Origin: QNZT01 sp964573205
Lineage (GTDB): Bacteria; Campylobacterota; Campylobacteria; Campylobacterales; QNZT01
Reading direction: 5' to 3'
Length of the DNA: 64,000 nucleotides
NCBI GenBank assembly: GCA_964573205.1
Contig: CAZNIT010000026.1
Coordinates: forward strand, 1-64,000
A program made the position numbers and the translations under genes. The notes under the pieces were generated by a model. The model searched no databases. It saw only the letters and a list, made by a program, of their open reading frames with translations, and was not told where the DNA came from. Positions 34,878-43,872 of this stretch are shown here, in pieces. Each line of letters opens with the position of its first letter. The first letter of the stretch is position 1.

Positions 34878-35939
34878 ATGATTAAAAGATACCCCACAAA
34901 GAAAATTTATGTAGGAGGGGTCGCCGTAGGCGGTGACGCTCCCATTAGCGTTCAGTCGATGACGTTTTCCAAAACTGCCGATGTTGAGAGTACGCTCGAA
35001 CAGATAAAAAGACTTCATTTTGCAGGATGCGATATAGTTCGTTTAGCGGTTGTTGACGAAGAAGCGGCTAATGCTCTTAAAACGATAAAAGAGCGAAGTT
35101 CCCTTCCGATTATCGCCGATATACATTTTAACTACAAACTGGCTCTAATAGCCGCTCAAAGCGTTGATTGTATTCGTATAAATCCGGGAAACATCGGTTC
35201 AAAAGAGAGAATAAAAGCTGTCGTCGATGCCTGTAAAGAGAGAGCGATTCCTATTAGAATAGGAGTAAATAGCGGTTCTCTTGAGAGTCGGTTCGAAGAC
35301 AGATACGGTCAAACTCCCGAGGGAATGGTCGCCTCGGCTCTTTATAATATAAAACTTCTTGAGGATTACGATTTTACCGATATAAAGATATCTTTGAAAG
35401 CCAGTGACGTTCAAAGAACGGTAAAAGCGTATCGAGATCTACGTCCGAAAGTCTCCTATCCGTTTCATTTGGGTGTGACGGAGGCCGGAACTCTTTTTCA
35501 TGCAACGGTAAAATCCGCTATAGCGCTGGGAACTCTGCTTTTGGAAGGGATAGGTGATACGATGAGAGTTTCGATAACCGGAGAGTTGGAAAAAGAGATA
35601 GAGGTCGGTAAAGCTATTTTAAAAGATGCCGGTTTAACAAAAGAGGGGCTGAATATAATTTCTTGTCCGACTTGCGGCAGAATAGAAGCCGATTTGGTAA
35701 AAGCGGTGAACGAGGTTGAAAAGAAGACAAAACATATAAAAGCGCCGTTGGACATCTCCGTAATGGGGTGTGTCGTCAACGCTATCGGTGAAGCCAAGTG
35801 CGCCGATGTGGCTATAGCGTTCGGAAAGGGAAGCGGACTTGTTATGAGAAAAGGTGAAGTGGTGGCGAAGCTTGATGAAAAAGAGTTGATCGAGCGCTTC
35901 TTGCAAGAGGTGGAAAAAGCGGCAAAAGAGTACTCATGA
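34878..35939 (+). CDS. ispG: 4-hydroxy-3-methylbut-2-en-1-yl diphosphate synthase
   Basis: IspG (GcpE) is a [4Fe-4S] enzyme of the MEP isoprenoid pathway. The 353 residues contain the N-terminal signature VGGDAPISVQSMTFSKTADVE and the cluster cysteines of ISCPTCGR (about 258-265) plus MGCVVNAIGEAK (about 297). Its ATG coincides with the predicted transcription start, suggesting a leaderless mRNA. dnaB overlaps by four bases. Confidence 0.96.
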   Translation: MIKRYPTKKIYVGGVAVGGDAPISVQSMTFSKTADVESTLEQIKRLHFAGCDIVRLAVVDEEAANALKTIKERSSLPIIADIHFNYKLALIAAQSVDCIRINPGNIGSKERIKAVVDACKERAIPIRIGVNSGSLESRFEDRYGQTPEGMVASALYNIKLLEDYDFTDIKISLKASDVQRTVKAYRDLRPKVSYPFHLGVTEAGTLFHATVKSAIALGTLLLEGIGDTMRVSITGELEKEIEVGKAILKDAGLTKEGLNIISCPTCGRIEADLVKAVNEVEKKTKHIKAPLDISVMGCVVNAIGEAKCADVAIAFGKGSGLVMRKGEVVAKLDEKELIERFLQEVEKAAKEYS

Positions 35940-37369
35940 CACAAAATCAGTTACATAATCTAAACATAGAAAGAGCTATTTTAAGCGCTATCATATATGA
36001 GCCGGCTTTGTATGAGGATGTCGCTTCGAAACTATCGGCGCAAGATTTTTATCTGCCAGATCATCAGATAATATTCGAATGTATGGAAGAGCTCGATCGT
36101 GAAGAACAGCCTATCGACGAAGAGTTTCTAAAGAAAAAATTGCTTGCTAAAAAGCGTTTTAACGAAGATGTTTTTATAGAGATTATATCCGCAAATCCCA
36201 TCTCGAATGTAGGTGCTTACGTTGAGGAGATCAAAGAGAAAGCTATCAAAAGAGATCTTGTAAAATTAACTGCAAAGATCCGCGAAGTGACTGTTGAAGA
36301 GGATTTGCCCAGCGACGATATCTTAAATATCGTCCAAAAAGAGCTTTACGAGATCTCTTTGGACGCTGCGACAAAGGAGTTTCGTGAAGCTCCTGAAATG
36401 GTTATATCAACCATAGAGCATATCAAAGAGATGAAAAAAAGAGGCAACAACGGCATTACCGGAGTCGATACCGGTTTTAGGGAGTTGAATGAATTGACGG
36501 CCGGTTTTGCCGAGGGGCAGCTTATTATTATCGCGGCCAGACCGGCGATGGGTAAAACCGCTTTTACACTAAATTTGGCGCAAAAAGCTTTGGATGACGG
36601 AAGAGGTGTCGCGATCTTTTCGCTTGAGATGCCGGCTGAGGAGTTGATGTTGAGAATGTTGAGCGCAAAGACTTCCATTCCGCTTCAAAATCTAAAGGTC
36701 GGTAATTTGAGTGACGATGAGTGGTCGCATCTGAGTCGTGCGACGGACGAGATGGCGAAACAGAAACTTTTTGTGGATGACGACGGTCTTTTAAATATAA
36801 ATCAGCTACGCTCCAAACTTCGTAAAATTAAAACTCAAAATCCGGAAATATCTTTGGCGATTATAGATTATTTGCAGCTTATGAGCGGTACGGGAGGAAA
36901 AGATAGACATCTTGAAGTGAGTGAGATTTCGCGAGGTTTGAAACTTTTGGCAAGGGAGTTGCAAATGCCGGTTATCGCCCTTTCGCAGCTAAATAGAGGC
37001 TTGGAGAGTCGCCATGACAAACGACCGATGTTAAGCGATATCCGTGAGTCGGGTTCGATCGAACAAGATGCGGATATAATTATGTTCGTATATCGAGACG
37101 ACGTATATAAAATGCGTGAAGAGAAAGAGAAAGAAAAAAGAGCCAAATCTGAAGGAAGAGAATACAAGAGCGAGTTTGTCGCGAGACCTGAAGAGGATGC
37201 CGAAGTGATTATCGGTAAAAACAGAAGCGGACCTATCGGAACCGCTCATCTTGTTTTTCAAAAAAGATTCACTCGTTTCGTCGATAAAGGGAGCGTTCCG
37301 GTCGAGATCGTGTTTGAGAATGCCGAAGAGAACGCTAGAAATTCAAATATCCAGATGCCGCCCGTTTAG
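35936..37369 (+). CDS. dnaB: Replicative DNA helicase DnaB
   Basis: DnaB unwinds the replication fork. The 477 residues have the N-terminal domain (NIERAILSAIIYEPALYEDVASKL), Walker A IIIAARPAMGKTAFTLNLA (about 200-218), the AIIDYLQLMSG Walker B, and C-terminal RGLKLLARELQMPVIALSQLNRGLESR. An ATGA overlap couples it to ispG. A mildly unusual charged insertion is visible near 397 (KMREEKEKEKRAKSEGREYK). Confidence 0.97.
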   Translation: MTQNQLHNLNIERAILSAIIYEPALYEDVASKLSAQDFYLPDHQIIFECMEELDREEQPIDEEFLKKKLLAKKRFNEDVFIEIISANPISNVGAYVEEIKEKAIKRDLVKLTAKIREVTVEEDLPSDDILNIVQKELYEISLDAATKEFREAPEMVISTIEHIKEMKKRGNNGITGVDTGFRELNELTAGFAEGQLIIIAARPAMGKTAFTLNLAQKALDDGRGVAIFSLEMPAEELMLRMLSAKTSIPLQNLKVGNLSDDEWSHLSRATDEMAKQKLFVDDDGLLNINQLRSKLRKIKTQNPEISLAIIDYLQLMSGTGGKDRHLEVSEISRGLKLLARELQMPVIALSQLNRGLESRHDKRPMLSDIRESGSIEQDADIIMFVYRDDVYKMREEKEKEKRAKSEGREYKSEFVARPEEDAEVIIGKNRSGPIGTAHLVFQKRFTRFVDKGSVPVEIVFENAEENARNSNIQMPPV

Positions 37370-38616
37370 TGCGTAAATTATCCCTTTTTAAAGATAAAAA
37401 AGAGATTCTATTTTTCGTTTTTTTTGCGATTTTTCTATTTTTGTTTCATATATTTGTTAGATATGAGAGTTACAAAGAGTTCAGTCGTAAAAAATTTTAT
37501 CATACCGGTGCGACGGTTCTTTCTCACTATCAAAAACAGAAAGCTTCGGGTGGAATATATCATGTATTAAAATTGAGATCCGATGACGGAGCTGTTTTTT
37601 ATACGACCAATCATGAAGATCTTATAGATCTATCGGGTCGTCGTATTTCCCTCTCCCTCATCACGCATAAGATCTCATTCTTCGACTATTTGAGACTTTT
37701 TTTCGTTCCCTCCTACGATATCAGAATAGACGAGAAACTCGATACTTTTAAAGAGGAGATTGCCGAAACGATAGCTTCGCAACACCAAAATCAAATGACA
37801 AAAGAGCTCTTTTTAGCGCTTTTTCTTGCCGAGCCGATATCAAAAGAGTTGAGATCCGAAGTAGCTAAACTAGGTATTTCCCATCTTATCGCCATTAGCG
37901 GTTTTCATTTGGGAGTTTTGTTCGCTTTAATCTATTTTATACTGAACTATCCATATTCGTTTTTGCAAGATCGTTATTTTCCATATAGAAACAAACGGAC
38001 GGATTTGACGATAACGATACTCGTAATTTTATTTTCGTATCTATATTTATTGGATTTCGTCCCCTCTCTTCTTCGATCGTTCGTTATGCTGTTTTACGGG
38101 TTCTTCCTATTCCACAGACATTTTAAAATAGTCTCTTTCGAGGTGTTGTTTATTACCGTATTGACCGTTTTGGCGATTTTTCCTACATTTTTATTCTCGA
38201 TCGGATTTTGGTTCTCCGTTAGCGGTGTTTTTTATATCTATCTGTTTTTACACCATTTTGGGCATTTTCGAAAGTGGTTAATAGTCGTTTTGTTAAACGT
38301 CTGGGTATATATGCTTATGATTCCGATAGTTCATCTATTTTTCGATACATTCAGTTTTCATCAACTCTATTCACCTCTTCTATCGATCGTTTTTTCTATC
38401 TTCTATCCGTTTGAGATATTTTTGCATTTAATAGGAGAGGGCGATCTTTTGGACGGATATATTTTGACGCTTTTAAATCAAAAAGCTCAAATTTATCACT
38501 TCAAAACTCCGTTATGGTATCTTTTACCGTATCTGATTCTTAGTGTATTCGCGATTTTTGAAAAAAGGGCTTTATGGCTGCTTTTACCTATGAGCGTAGG
38601 TGTTTATTTTATTTAA
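37369..38616 (+). CDS. comEC: ComEC/Rec2-related DNA uptake channel (short form)
   Basis: The 415-residue membrane protein has the competence domain motif GISHLIAISGFHLGVLFALIYF (about 170-191) and about seven to nine membrane helices. Full ComEC proteins (about 700-800 residues) also carry a metallo-beta-lactamase domain, absent here; the short form is typical of this phylum. The GTG start overlaps the dnaB TAG by one base. Confidence 0.88.
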   Translation: MRKLSLFKDKKEILFFVFFAIFLFLFHIFVRYESYKEFSRKKFYHTGATVLSHYQKQKASGGIYHVLKLRSDDGAVFYTTNHEDLIDLSGRRISLSLITHKISFFDYLRLFFVPSYDIRIDEKLDTFKEEIAETIASQHQNQMTKELFLALFLAEPISKELRSEVAKLGISHLIAISGFHLGVLFALIYFILNYPYSFLQDRYFPYRNKRTDLTITILVILFSYLYLLDFVPSLLRSFVMLFYGFFLFHRHFKIVSFEVLFITVLTVLAIFPTFLFSIGFWFSVSGVFYIYLFLHHFGHFRKWLIVVLLNVWVYMLMIPIVHLFFDTFSFHQLYSPLLSIVFSIFYPFEIFLHLIGEGDLLDGYILTLLNQKAQIYHFKTPLWYLLPYLILSVFAIFEKRALWLLLPMSVGVYFI

Positions 38617-38622
38617 TATATC

Positions 38623-38646
38623 AAAGACGCTGGATTTCGCGCCTTT
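38623..38646. terminator. Hairpin between the convergent comEC and hybrid kinase genes
   Basis: AAAGACGC and GCGCCTTT form an eight-base stem with one A-C mismatch and an eight-base loop. It lies just after comEC and before the kinase stop; the U-runs on either side are weak, so it may act in both directions. Confidence 0.5.
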
Positions 38647-38659
38647 ACGATATATATTT

Positions 38660-41600
38660 TTAGAGATAATTGTCCAATATTAGCTTCAAATAGACCTTAT
38701 CGGCACTATTGATCAAAACATCGTCGAAATTCTGTCTTGTATGGTCATCTACTATGGAATCGAATCCTCTAAAAAGAAGAACCGTCGTCTCGTCTCTTTT
38801 TTCTATACGGTTAAACAGATCGTCGAAATCAAGATCGGCTATTTCGTTATCGACCATAATCACCTTGTAGTTGTGTTTGATTATGGAGTCTAAAAACTCC
38901 GATGTCGAGTTTGCGATATCGACGCTATCGTAGAGTTGAGAGAGAATTTTTTCGAAAATTCTAGTCTCTACTTTACTCTTTTTATAAACTAGTATGTTGT
39001 GTCTTGGCTCTTGTTCTATTTTGCTCTTAGAAAGAGGTTGAGTCTCTTCGCTTTTTATCTCCTCCTCTTGGCTATCGGCAACCGAGCCGTCGGCGACTTT
39101 TTTGTCGCTTTTTAACGCGATCGAGTAGGATCTTAAGAGTTCCAAAATATCTTTTTGAGTAATCGGTTTGGGCAGATATTCGTCAAAGCCGTCATTTAGA
39201 AACTTCTCTCTGTCTCCTTTTAATGCGTTTGCCGTGAGTGCTACGATAGGTATATGATTTATAGAATTTTCCTCTTCATACGCCAGTATCTTTTTAGTAG
39301 CGCTCACACCGTCCATAACCGGCATTGCGATATCCATAAAAATTAGATCGAAATCTCCGCTTTTTCTTACTTCAAGAGCCTCTTTACCGTTTTCTACGGT
39401 TGTGACTTTAAGATCTTCGGAAGTGAGTATCTTCTTTATAAGTTTTTGATTTATCTCGTTATCTTCGGCGACGAGTATATGGTATTGATCTTTATGTTTT
39501 AATATTTTTTTCTTTACATCCGCGATTTTTGCTTCGGGAAAATCGGCTTTGGTTTCGATCTGTGTTAACAGTTTCGCCAGTTTCGTAAGATAGAGCGGTT
39601 CATGCAGTATAAAAATATTTTCGGATTTTAACTGTTGAGTCTTAAGACGCATAGGTGTTGGTACTATTATCAGTAGCGGCATATTGAGCGACTTGACTAT
39701 TTCGAACTCTTCGTCGCTTAAATAGTTTTTCTCGCAAACGATCAAGTTGATATCTTTTAGAGTCTCCTCTTGCGTCAAATCGTTATATGTAGCTAATTTC
39801 ACTACCGAGCCGAGATATTCAAGCTGTTTTATAAGCGTATGAGTCAACGGTTCGTTTTTATCTTTCGCCAAAATTAAAGGTTGAAAATGTTTGTATCTGT
39901 TTTTAAACGTGCTTCTAAGCGGCTTCTCTTTATTGAACTCAAGTGTGAAGTAAAATTTGCTTCCTTTTCCTTTTTCACTCTCCACCTTGAGCTCTCCGTC
40001 CATAAGTTTTACATAGTTGGAGGATATGGTAAGACCAAGACCGGTACCGCCGTATTTACGAGTGATTGTGGAATCCGCTTGAGAAAATGCGTCGAAAATA
40101 TCTTGCATCTCCTCTTCGCTCATTCCGATACCGGTATCGGATACTTCGAAATAGATTCTCTCTTTATCGTCTCTGTGAGATTGCAGTTTTTTGATCGTTA
40201 AAGCGATATGCCCTTGTTCGGGTGTGAACTTCATAGCGTTTGAGATTAAGTTTAAAAGAACTTCTTTGATTTTTGTTACGTCACCCAAAAGATAGTTGTT
40301 GAAATCCGTATCCATATATATGGAGAGATTTATATCTTTGCTCTCGGCTTTAGGCATATAGACGTCAATCGTATTTTCGAACTCTTCAATAGGTGAAAAT
40401 ACGATATCCTCTATCTCGATTTTTTGACTCTCGATCTTTGAGAGATCGAGAATATTGTTTATGATCTCAAGTAGATTGTTGGTACTTTTATGGATGATAT
40501 CTACGTATTCGCTCTCTTCAGGTCCGAGATTACTGTTTTTTAAAAGATCGGTGAAACCGATAATACCGTTTATGGGTGTTCTTATTTCATGAGACATATT
40601 CGCAAGAAAAATACTTTTTGCTGCGTTAGCTTTTTCCGCTTTTCGTTTTTCGACCGAAATTTTATCAACGGTTTTCTCGACGACTTTATATGTTCGCTCA
40701 ATCCCTTCAGTGGTACTTAGATTTACGGTATCCTCTATTAGAGCGTACTCTATCGTTTTATCGAGTAGTTTTTCCAGTCCGCTCGTATTTGTCAAAAAGG
40801 GAACCAGTTTTTTAGATATAAATATCATATAAAGTGTTGATAAAAGTACCAAAGATAGAAGAATAAATTTTAAAAGTTCGTAATTTTTGTAATTTTTCGT
40901 ATGTTCGAGTATCTTTTTAAAAAGCGTTTCGGTAGCCTGGTTTAAAGAGACTATTTTACTTGTTTCGGTGCCGAACCAATCAAGCGGCTTCGTATCGATC
41001 GAATCTCCTTTTAAAAGCGCTCTTTTGATGGCGTCGCTCTTTTTTACGGAGACCAGAAACGAAGGATCGTCCAAAAAGGACGATATCTCTTTTCTTATCG
41101 CCGGCTCAAGCGACGTAAAAGCGGGAGTGATAGTACTGTTTTTAAAAAGATTCATAAGATAGAGCTTGTCCGTTTTTATATCTTCGGCTAAAAGATTTCC
41201 CACTACGTCTCTTTCGTCTGCGATTGATTTCATCACTTTTACGGCGTTTATATAATTACTGCTTAAGTTTGCTAGTTTATAATCTCCCGAGGCTATGAGC
41301 GTGGTTTCGCTTTTTTGTATTATTAGAGTTAAGAGATCGTTGAAATAGTTAAACATCGGTTCGAACGAACTATCGTTTTGATCGACTTTCTTGCGTATTT
41401 GGTTTATCTTCTTTATCTGAGATATAAGATTGTACGCGATCTCGTCGCCTCGATTGTCGGTATTGAAGTTTATCACACCGTTTACGGCACTGTTTGTCGC
41501 CAATCTCTGCTGATGAAGGAGTCGCTTTATCTTTTCGCTCTCTTTATCGGATATATATATAGTCGTAAGTCCTCGCTCCGTGGAGAGATTCATAAAAAGT

Positions 41601-41752
41601 GATTTCAGCGCTTTGGCTTGAAGGGCTTTTGTCTCGAGTTTTTGGTAGTCGGTATAACTTTTGTAAGCGTCATACATAAAATATCCACTAACTAGTGCCA
41701 ATAAAATTATCGGCACTATAGTGATAAACCGTAAATTGCGTTTTATATTCAT
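38660..41752 (-). CDS. Hybrid sensor histidine kinase with NIT sensor domain
   Basis: A 1030-residue membrane sensor. TM1 is about 9-27, followed by a periplasmic nitrate/nitrite-type NIT domain (about 40-285, ERGL at 59-62). TM2 is about 293-313. HisKA has H388 in ANMSHEIRTPINGIIGF, and HATPase has N505 and DTGIGM (539-544). A degenerate receiver (about 620-735) precedes a full receiver (about 757-875; acidic E763/D764, phospho-acceptor D807, K862). A second degenerate receiver (about 917-1030) lacks a typical acceptor site. NIT domains bind nitrate or nitrite in some kinases; ligand here is unknown. It starts 22 bases after the PAS/Hpt gene. Confidence 0.9.
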   Translation of the reverse strand: MNIKRNLRFITIVPIILLALVSGYFMYDAYKSYTDYQKLETKALQAKALKSLFMNLSTERGLTTIYISDKESEKIKRLLHQQRLATNSAVNGVINFNTDNRGDEIAYNLISQIKKINQIRKKVDQNDSSFEPMFNYFNDLLTLIIQKSETTLIASGDYKLANLSSNYINAVKVMKSIADERDVVGNLLAEDIKTDKLYLMNLFKNSTITPAFTSLEPAIRKEISSFLDDPSFLVSVKKSDAIKRALLKGDSIDTKPLDWFGTETSKIVSLNQATETLFKKILEHTKNYKNYELLKFILLSLVLLSTLYMIFISKKLVPFLTNTSGLEKLLDKTIEYALIEDTVNLSTTEGIERTYKVVEKTVDKISVEKRKAEKANAAKSIFLANMSHEIRTPINGIIGFTDLLKNSNLGPEESEYVDIIHKSTNNLLEIINNILDLSKIESQKIEIEDIVFSPIEEFENTIDVYMPKAESKDINLSIYMDTDFNNYLLGDVTKIKEVLLNLISNAMKFTPEQGHIALTIKKLQSHRDDKERIYFEVSDTGIGMSEEEMQDIFDAFSQADSTITRKYGGTGLGLTISSNYVKLMDGELKVESEKGKGSKFYFTLEFNKEKPLRSTFKNRYKHFQPLILAKDKNEPLTHTLIKQLEYLGSVVKLATYNDLTQEETLKDINLIVCEKNYLSDEEFEIVKSLNMPLLIIVPTPMRLKTQQLKSENIFILHEPLYLTKLAKLLTQIETKADFPEAKIADVKKKILKHKDQYHILVAEDNEINQKLIKKILTSEDLKVTTVENGKEALEVRKSGDFDLIFMDIAMPVMDGVSATKKILAYEEENSINHIPIVALTANALKGDREKFLNDGFDEYLPKPITQKDILELLRSYSIALKSDKKVADGSVADSQEEEIKSEETQPLSKSKIEQEPRHNILVYKKSKVETRIFEKILSQLYDSVDIANSTSEFLDSIIKHNYKVIMVDNEIADLDFDDLFNRIEKRDETTVLLFRGFDSIVDDHTRQNFDDVLINSADKVYLKLILDNYL

Positions 41753-41774
41753 TACTCTTTATACTCCAAAGGTT

Positions 41775-43868
41775 TTATACGGCGATCGCGGCAAAATGTT
41801 CCCTATATATTGTCGTATCTTCTTTCAACTCTTTTAGTTTTTCTATAATCGCCGCTTTCTCTTTCATATCACAAGAATCGGTGAGTGATTTTACGACATC
41901 GATCATCGCATCAAAACCGAGAATTTCCGCCGAACTTTTTATTTTGATGAGACTATATTTTATATTATCGAAATCATCGATCTTTATATACTCCTCTATC
42001 AAACTTATAGTCGATACGGTATCGTTTAGAAACTCGTCTATAAAATCAAGTTCCTCCTCTTTACTAAGACCAAGCGAACCCAAAGGCGGTAGGGAAACTT
42101 TCGTCTTCATTTTAGGCGATGATTTTATATCGTCATCGGATTTTATAGGTTCTTTATTTATAGATTGCTGATTTTGCGCTATTTTGTCATCATTATTTTC
42201 ATCGGAGCCCAGTAGGGTGAATGTCAGATGATTGTCGCCGCTTTTGTCAGTATTCGGAGTATTTTTAGTATCTTCATTTTTTGAAGAAGATGTGAAAATA
42301 TCTTTTAAAGTCTCTTCGAAGGAGCTATCTTGGTAAGAGTTTTTTGAAATGTTACTGTTCGTCTCCAGCGTTTTAAACTCATCTTTTTCATCATCGTCAC
42401 TTTTTTTATCGTTTTTTAAAAAATCAAGAACGCCGTCTTGCTCGTTTGAATTTTGATCCTCTTTTTCACTCTTTGGCTTTTCAACCTTAAGATCCTCTTC
42501 ACTAAAACTAAAATCGTTTTTCTCAGGCCGCTCTTGGATTAAATCTTCGTCTTTCGACACTTTCTCTTTATCGCTATTTTCGTCCGTGCTATGAGATCTC
42601 AATAACTCTTTCAACTCCAATGTCGCGGCCTCTTTTTCTTGAGGTTTCGGTTTTATCTCCTCGTCGATCTCTTTTATATCGGATTTTATCCGAGATATCA
42701 ACGACTCTTTGGTACCGTCGTCGGTAGCGTCTTGGACTAAATCTTCGGGTTCTTTTTGTTCGGATGTCTCGTTTTTTTGAATCTCAAACAGTTCTAACGA
42801 AAAAGAACTTTTTTGTGATTTCTCTTCTTCAGGCGATTGTTGATTTGAGATATTAAGAATATTCGTTCGATTATCTTCTTCTTGTTCGTTTAAAAAGCCC
42901 GCTTTAATATTTTCGGCTTCTTTTTCCTCTTGTAGATTGATTGTGTCGTCGCTCTCTTTTTGTTCATTATTTTGCTCTTTTTCAAAAAGATCGAAGTTCA
43001 ACTCGAACGCTTCGGGCTCTTTATTCGAAGTCTCGTTTTGTTCGTTTGTTCGTATCTCTTGCGAGAGATCCTCATTTTCGTCTTGAGATTTGGGAGTCTG
43101 TTCATCCGACGTAGAGAGAAGAAAACCGTTTTTAAAATTCTCAAAGAGTTCGTTCTCTTGTTCTTTTTGATTCTCATTCTCCTCTATCTCAAGCGACAAG
43201 ACGGTATTTTCGGAATCAAGTTCGCTCTTTTGAGCGTTTTGGACGACATCTTTCGTCTCGTCGAGAGTTTTTGAGGTTTCGTCAAACGATCCTAATATGA
43301 AACCCGAGTGTTCAGGCATGTTTATCTGCGGTTCCTCTTTTTTGGCTTCTTGGGTGAACTCTTTTTCAATGTTCAAAAGAGGCTGTGGCAATATCGTTGA
43401 CTCTTTAGCGGAGTCGCCGGAATCGTCCGTTTGTCCATTCTCTTTTGGCGTATTGAAATTTTTGGTAAGATTTTGAAGACTGAAGTGGCTGTTTTGGTGG
43501 GATCTTTGATCATGAACGTCCGTTCTTGAAATCGCCGTAAAATTTTCATTTATCAACTTAACGCTATAAATTTTCTCCAAACCGTCATAAGTTTTATTTA
43601 AAAACACCTCTTTAATCGTAATCTCCACACTAAGCTCGCCACCGTTTTTTTTGTCGATAAGAGCTTTTTTATTCGCCGCTCCGCTGTATAGTATGTAGTG
43701 TATCCAAGAGAAGTTTTCAAATTTGTGTATATATCCCTCTCTCTTTATAAAAAGATCGGCAAAGTCATTATGCATCGAGCAAAATTCGTCAAGATCCTCA
43801 TATCCTAAAAATGTCAGCGTCTCAGCGCTCATGCCTATGAATTTAAAGTTTTGGTCATATAATATCAC
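41775..43868 (-). CDS. PAS protein with acidic linker and degenerate Hpt domain
   Basis: The N-terminal PAS domain (VILYDQNFKFIGMSAETLTFLGYEDLDEF) is joined by an approximately 400-residue Glu/Asp/Lys/Ser-rich, probably disordered stretch to a C-terminal Hpt-like four-helix domain (LDFIDEFLNDTVSTISLIEEYI, then SLIKIKSSAEILGFDAM). The phospho-accepting His of the canonical AHTLKG motif is replaced by Ile, so phosphotransfer is unlikely. I chose the GTG at 43868, which has AAGGA seven bases before it; the frame is open to a TTG at 43913, overlapping uvrC. Next to the hybrid kinase, it is probably its partner. Confidence 0.8.
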   Translation of the reverse strand: MILYDQNFKFIGMSAETLTFLGYEDLDEFCSMHNDFADLFIKREGYIHKFENFSWIHYILYSGAANKKALIDKKNGGELSVEITIKEVFLNKTYDGLEKIYSVKLINENFTAISRTDVHDQRSHQNSHFSLQNLTKNFNTPKENGQTDDSGDSAKESTILPQPLLNIEKEFTQEAKKEEPQINMPEHSGFILGSFDETSKTLDETKDVVQNAQKSELDSENTVLSLEIEENENQKEQENELFENFKNGFLLSTSDEQTPKSQDENEDLSQEIRTNEQNETSNKEPEAFELNFDLFEKEQNNEQKESDDTINLQEEKEAENIKAGFLNEQEEDNRTNILNISNQQSPEEEKSQKSSFSLELFEIQKNETSEQKEPEDLVQDATDDGTKESLISRIKSDIKEIDEEIKPKPQEKEAATLELKELLRSHSTDENSDKEKVSKDEDLIQERPEKNDFSFSEEDLKVEKPKSEKEDQNSNEQDGVLDFLKNDKKSDDDEKDEFKTLETNSNISKNSYQDSSFEETLKDIFTSSSKNEDTKNTPNTDKSGDNHLTFTLLGSDENNDDKIAQNQQSINKEPIKSDDDIKSSPKMKTKVSLPPLGSLGLSKEEELDFIDEFLNDTVSTISLIEEYIKIDDFDNIKYSLIKIKSSAEILGFDAMIDVVKSLTDSCDMKEKAAIIEKLKELKEDTTIYREHFAAIAV

Positions 43869-43872
43869 TGCT

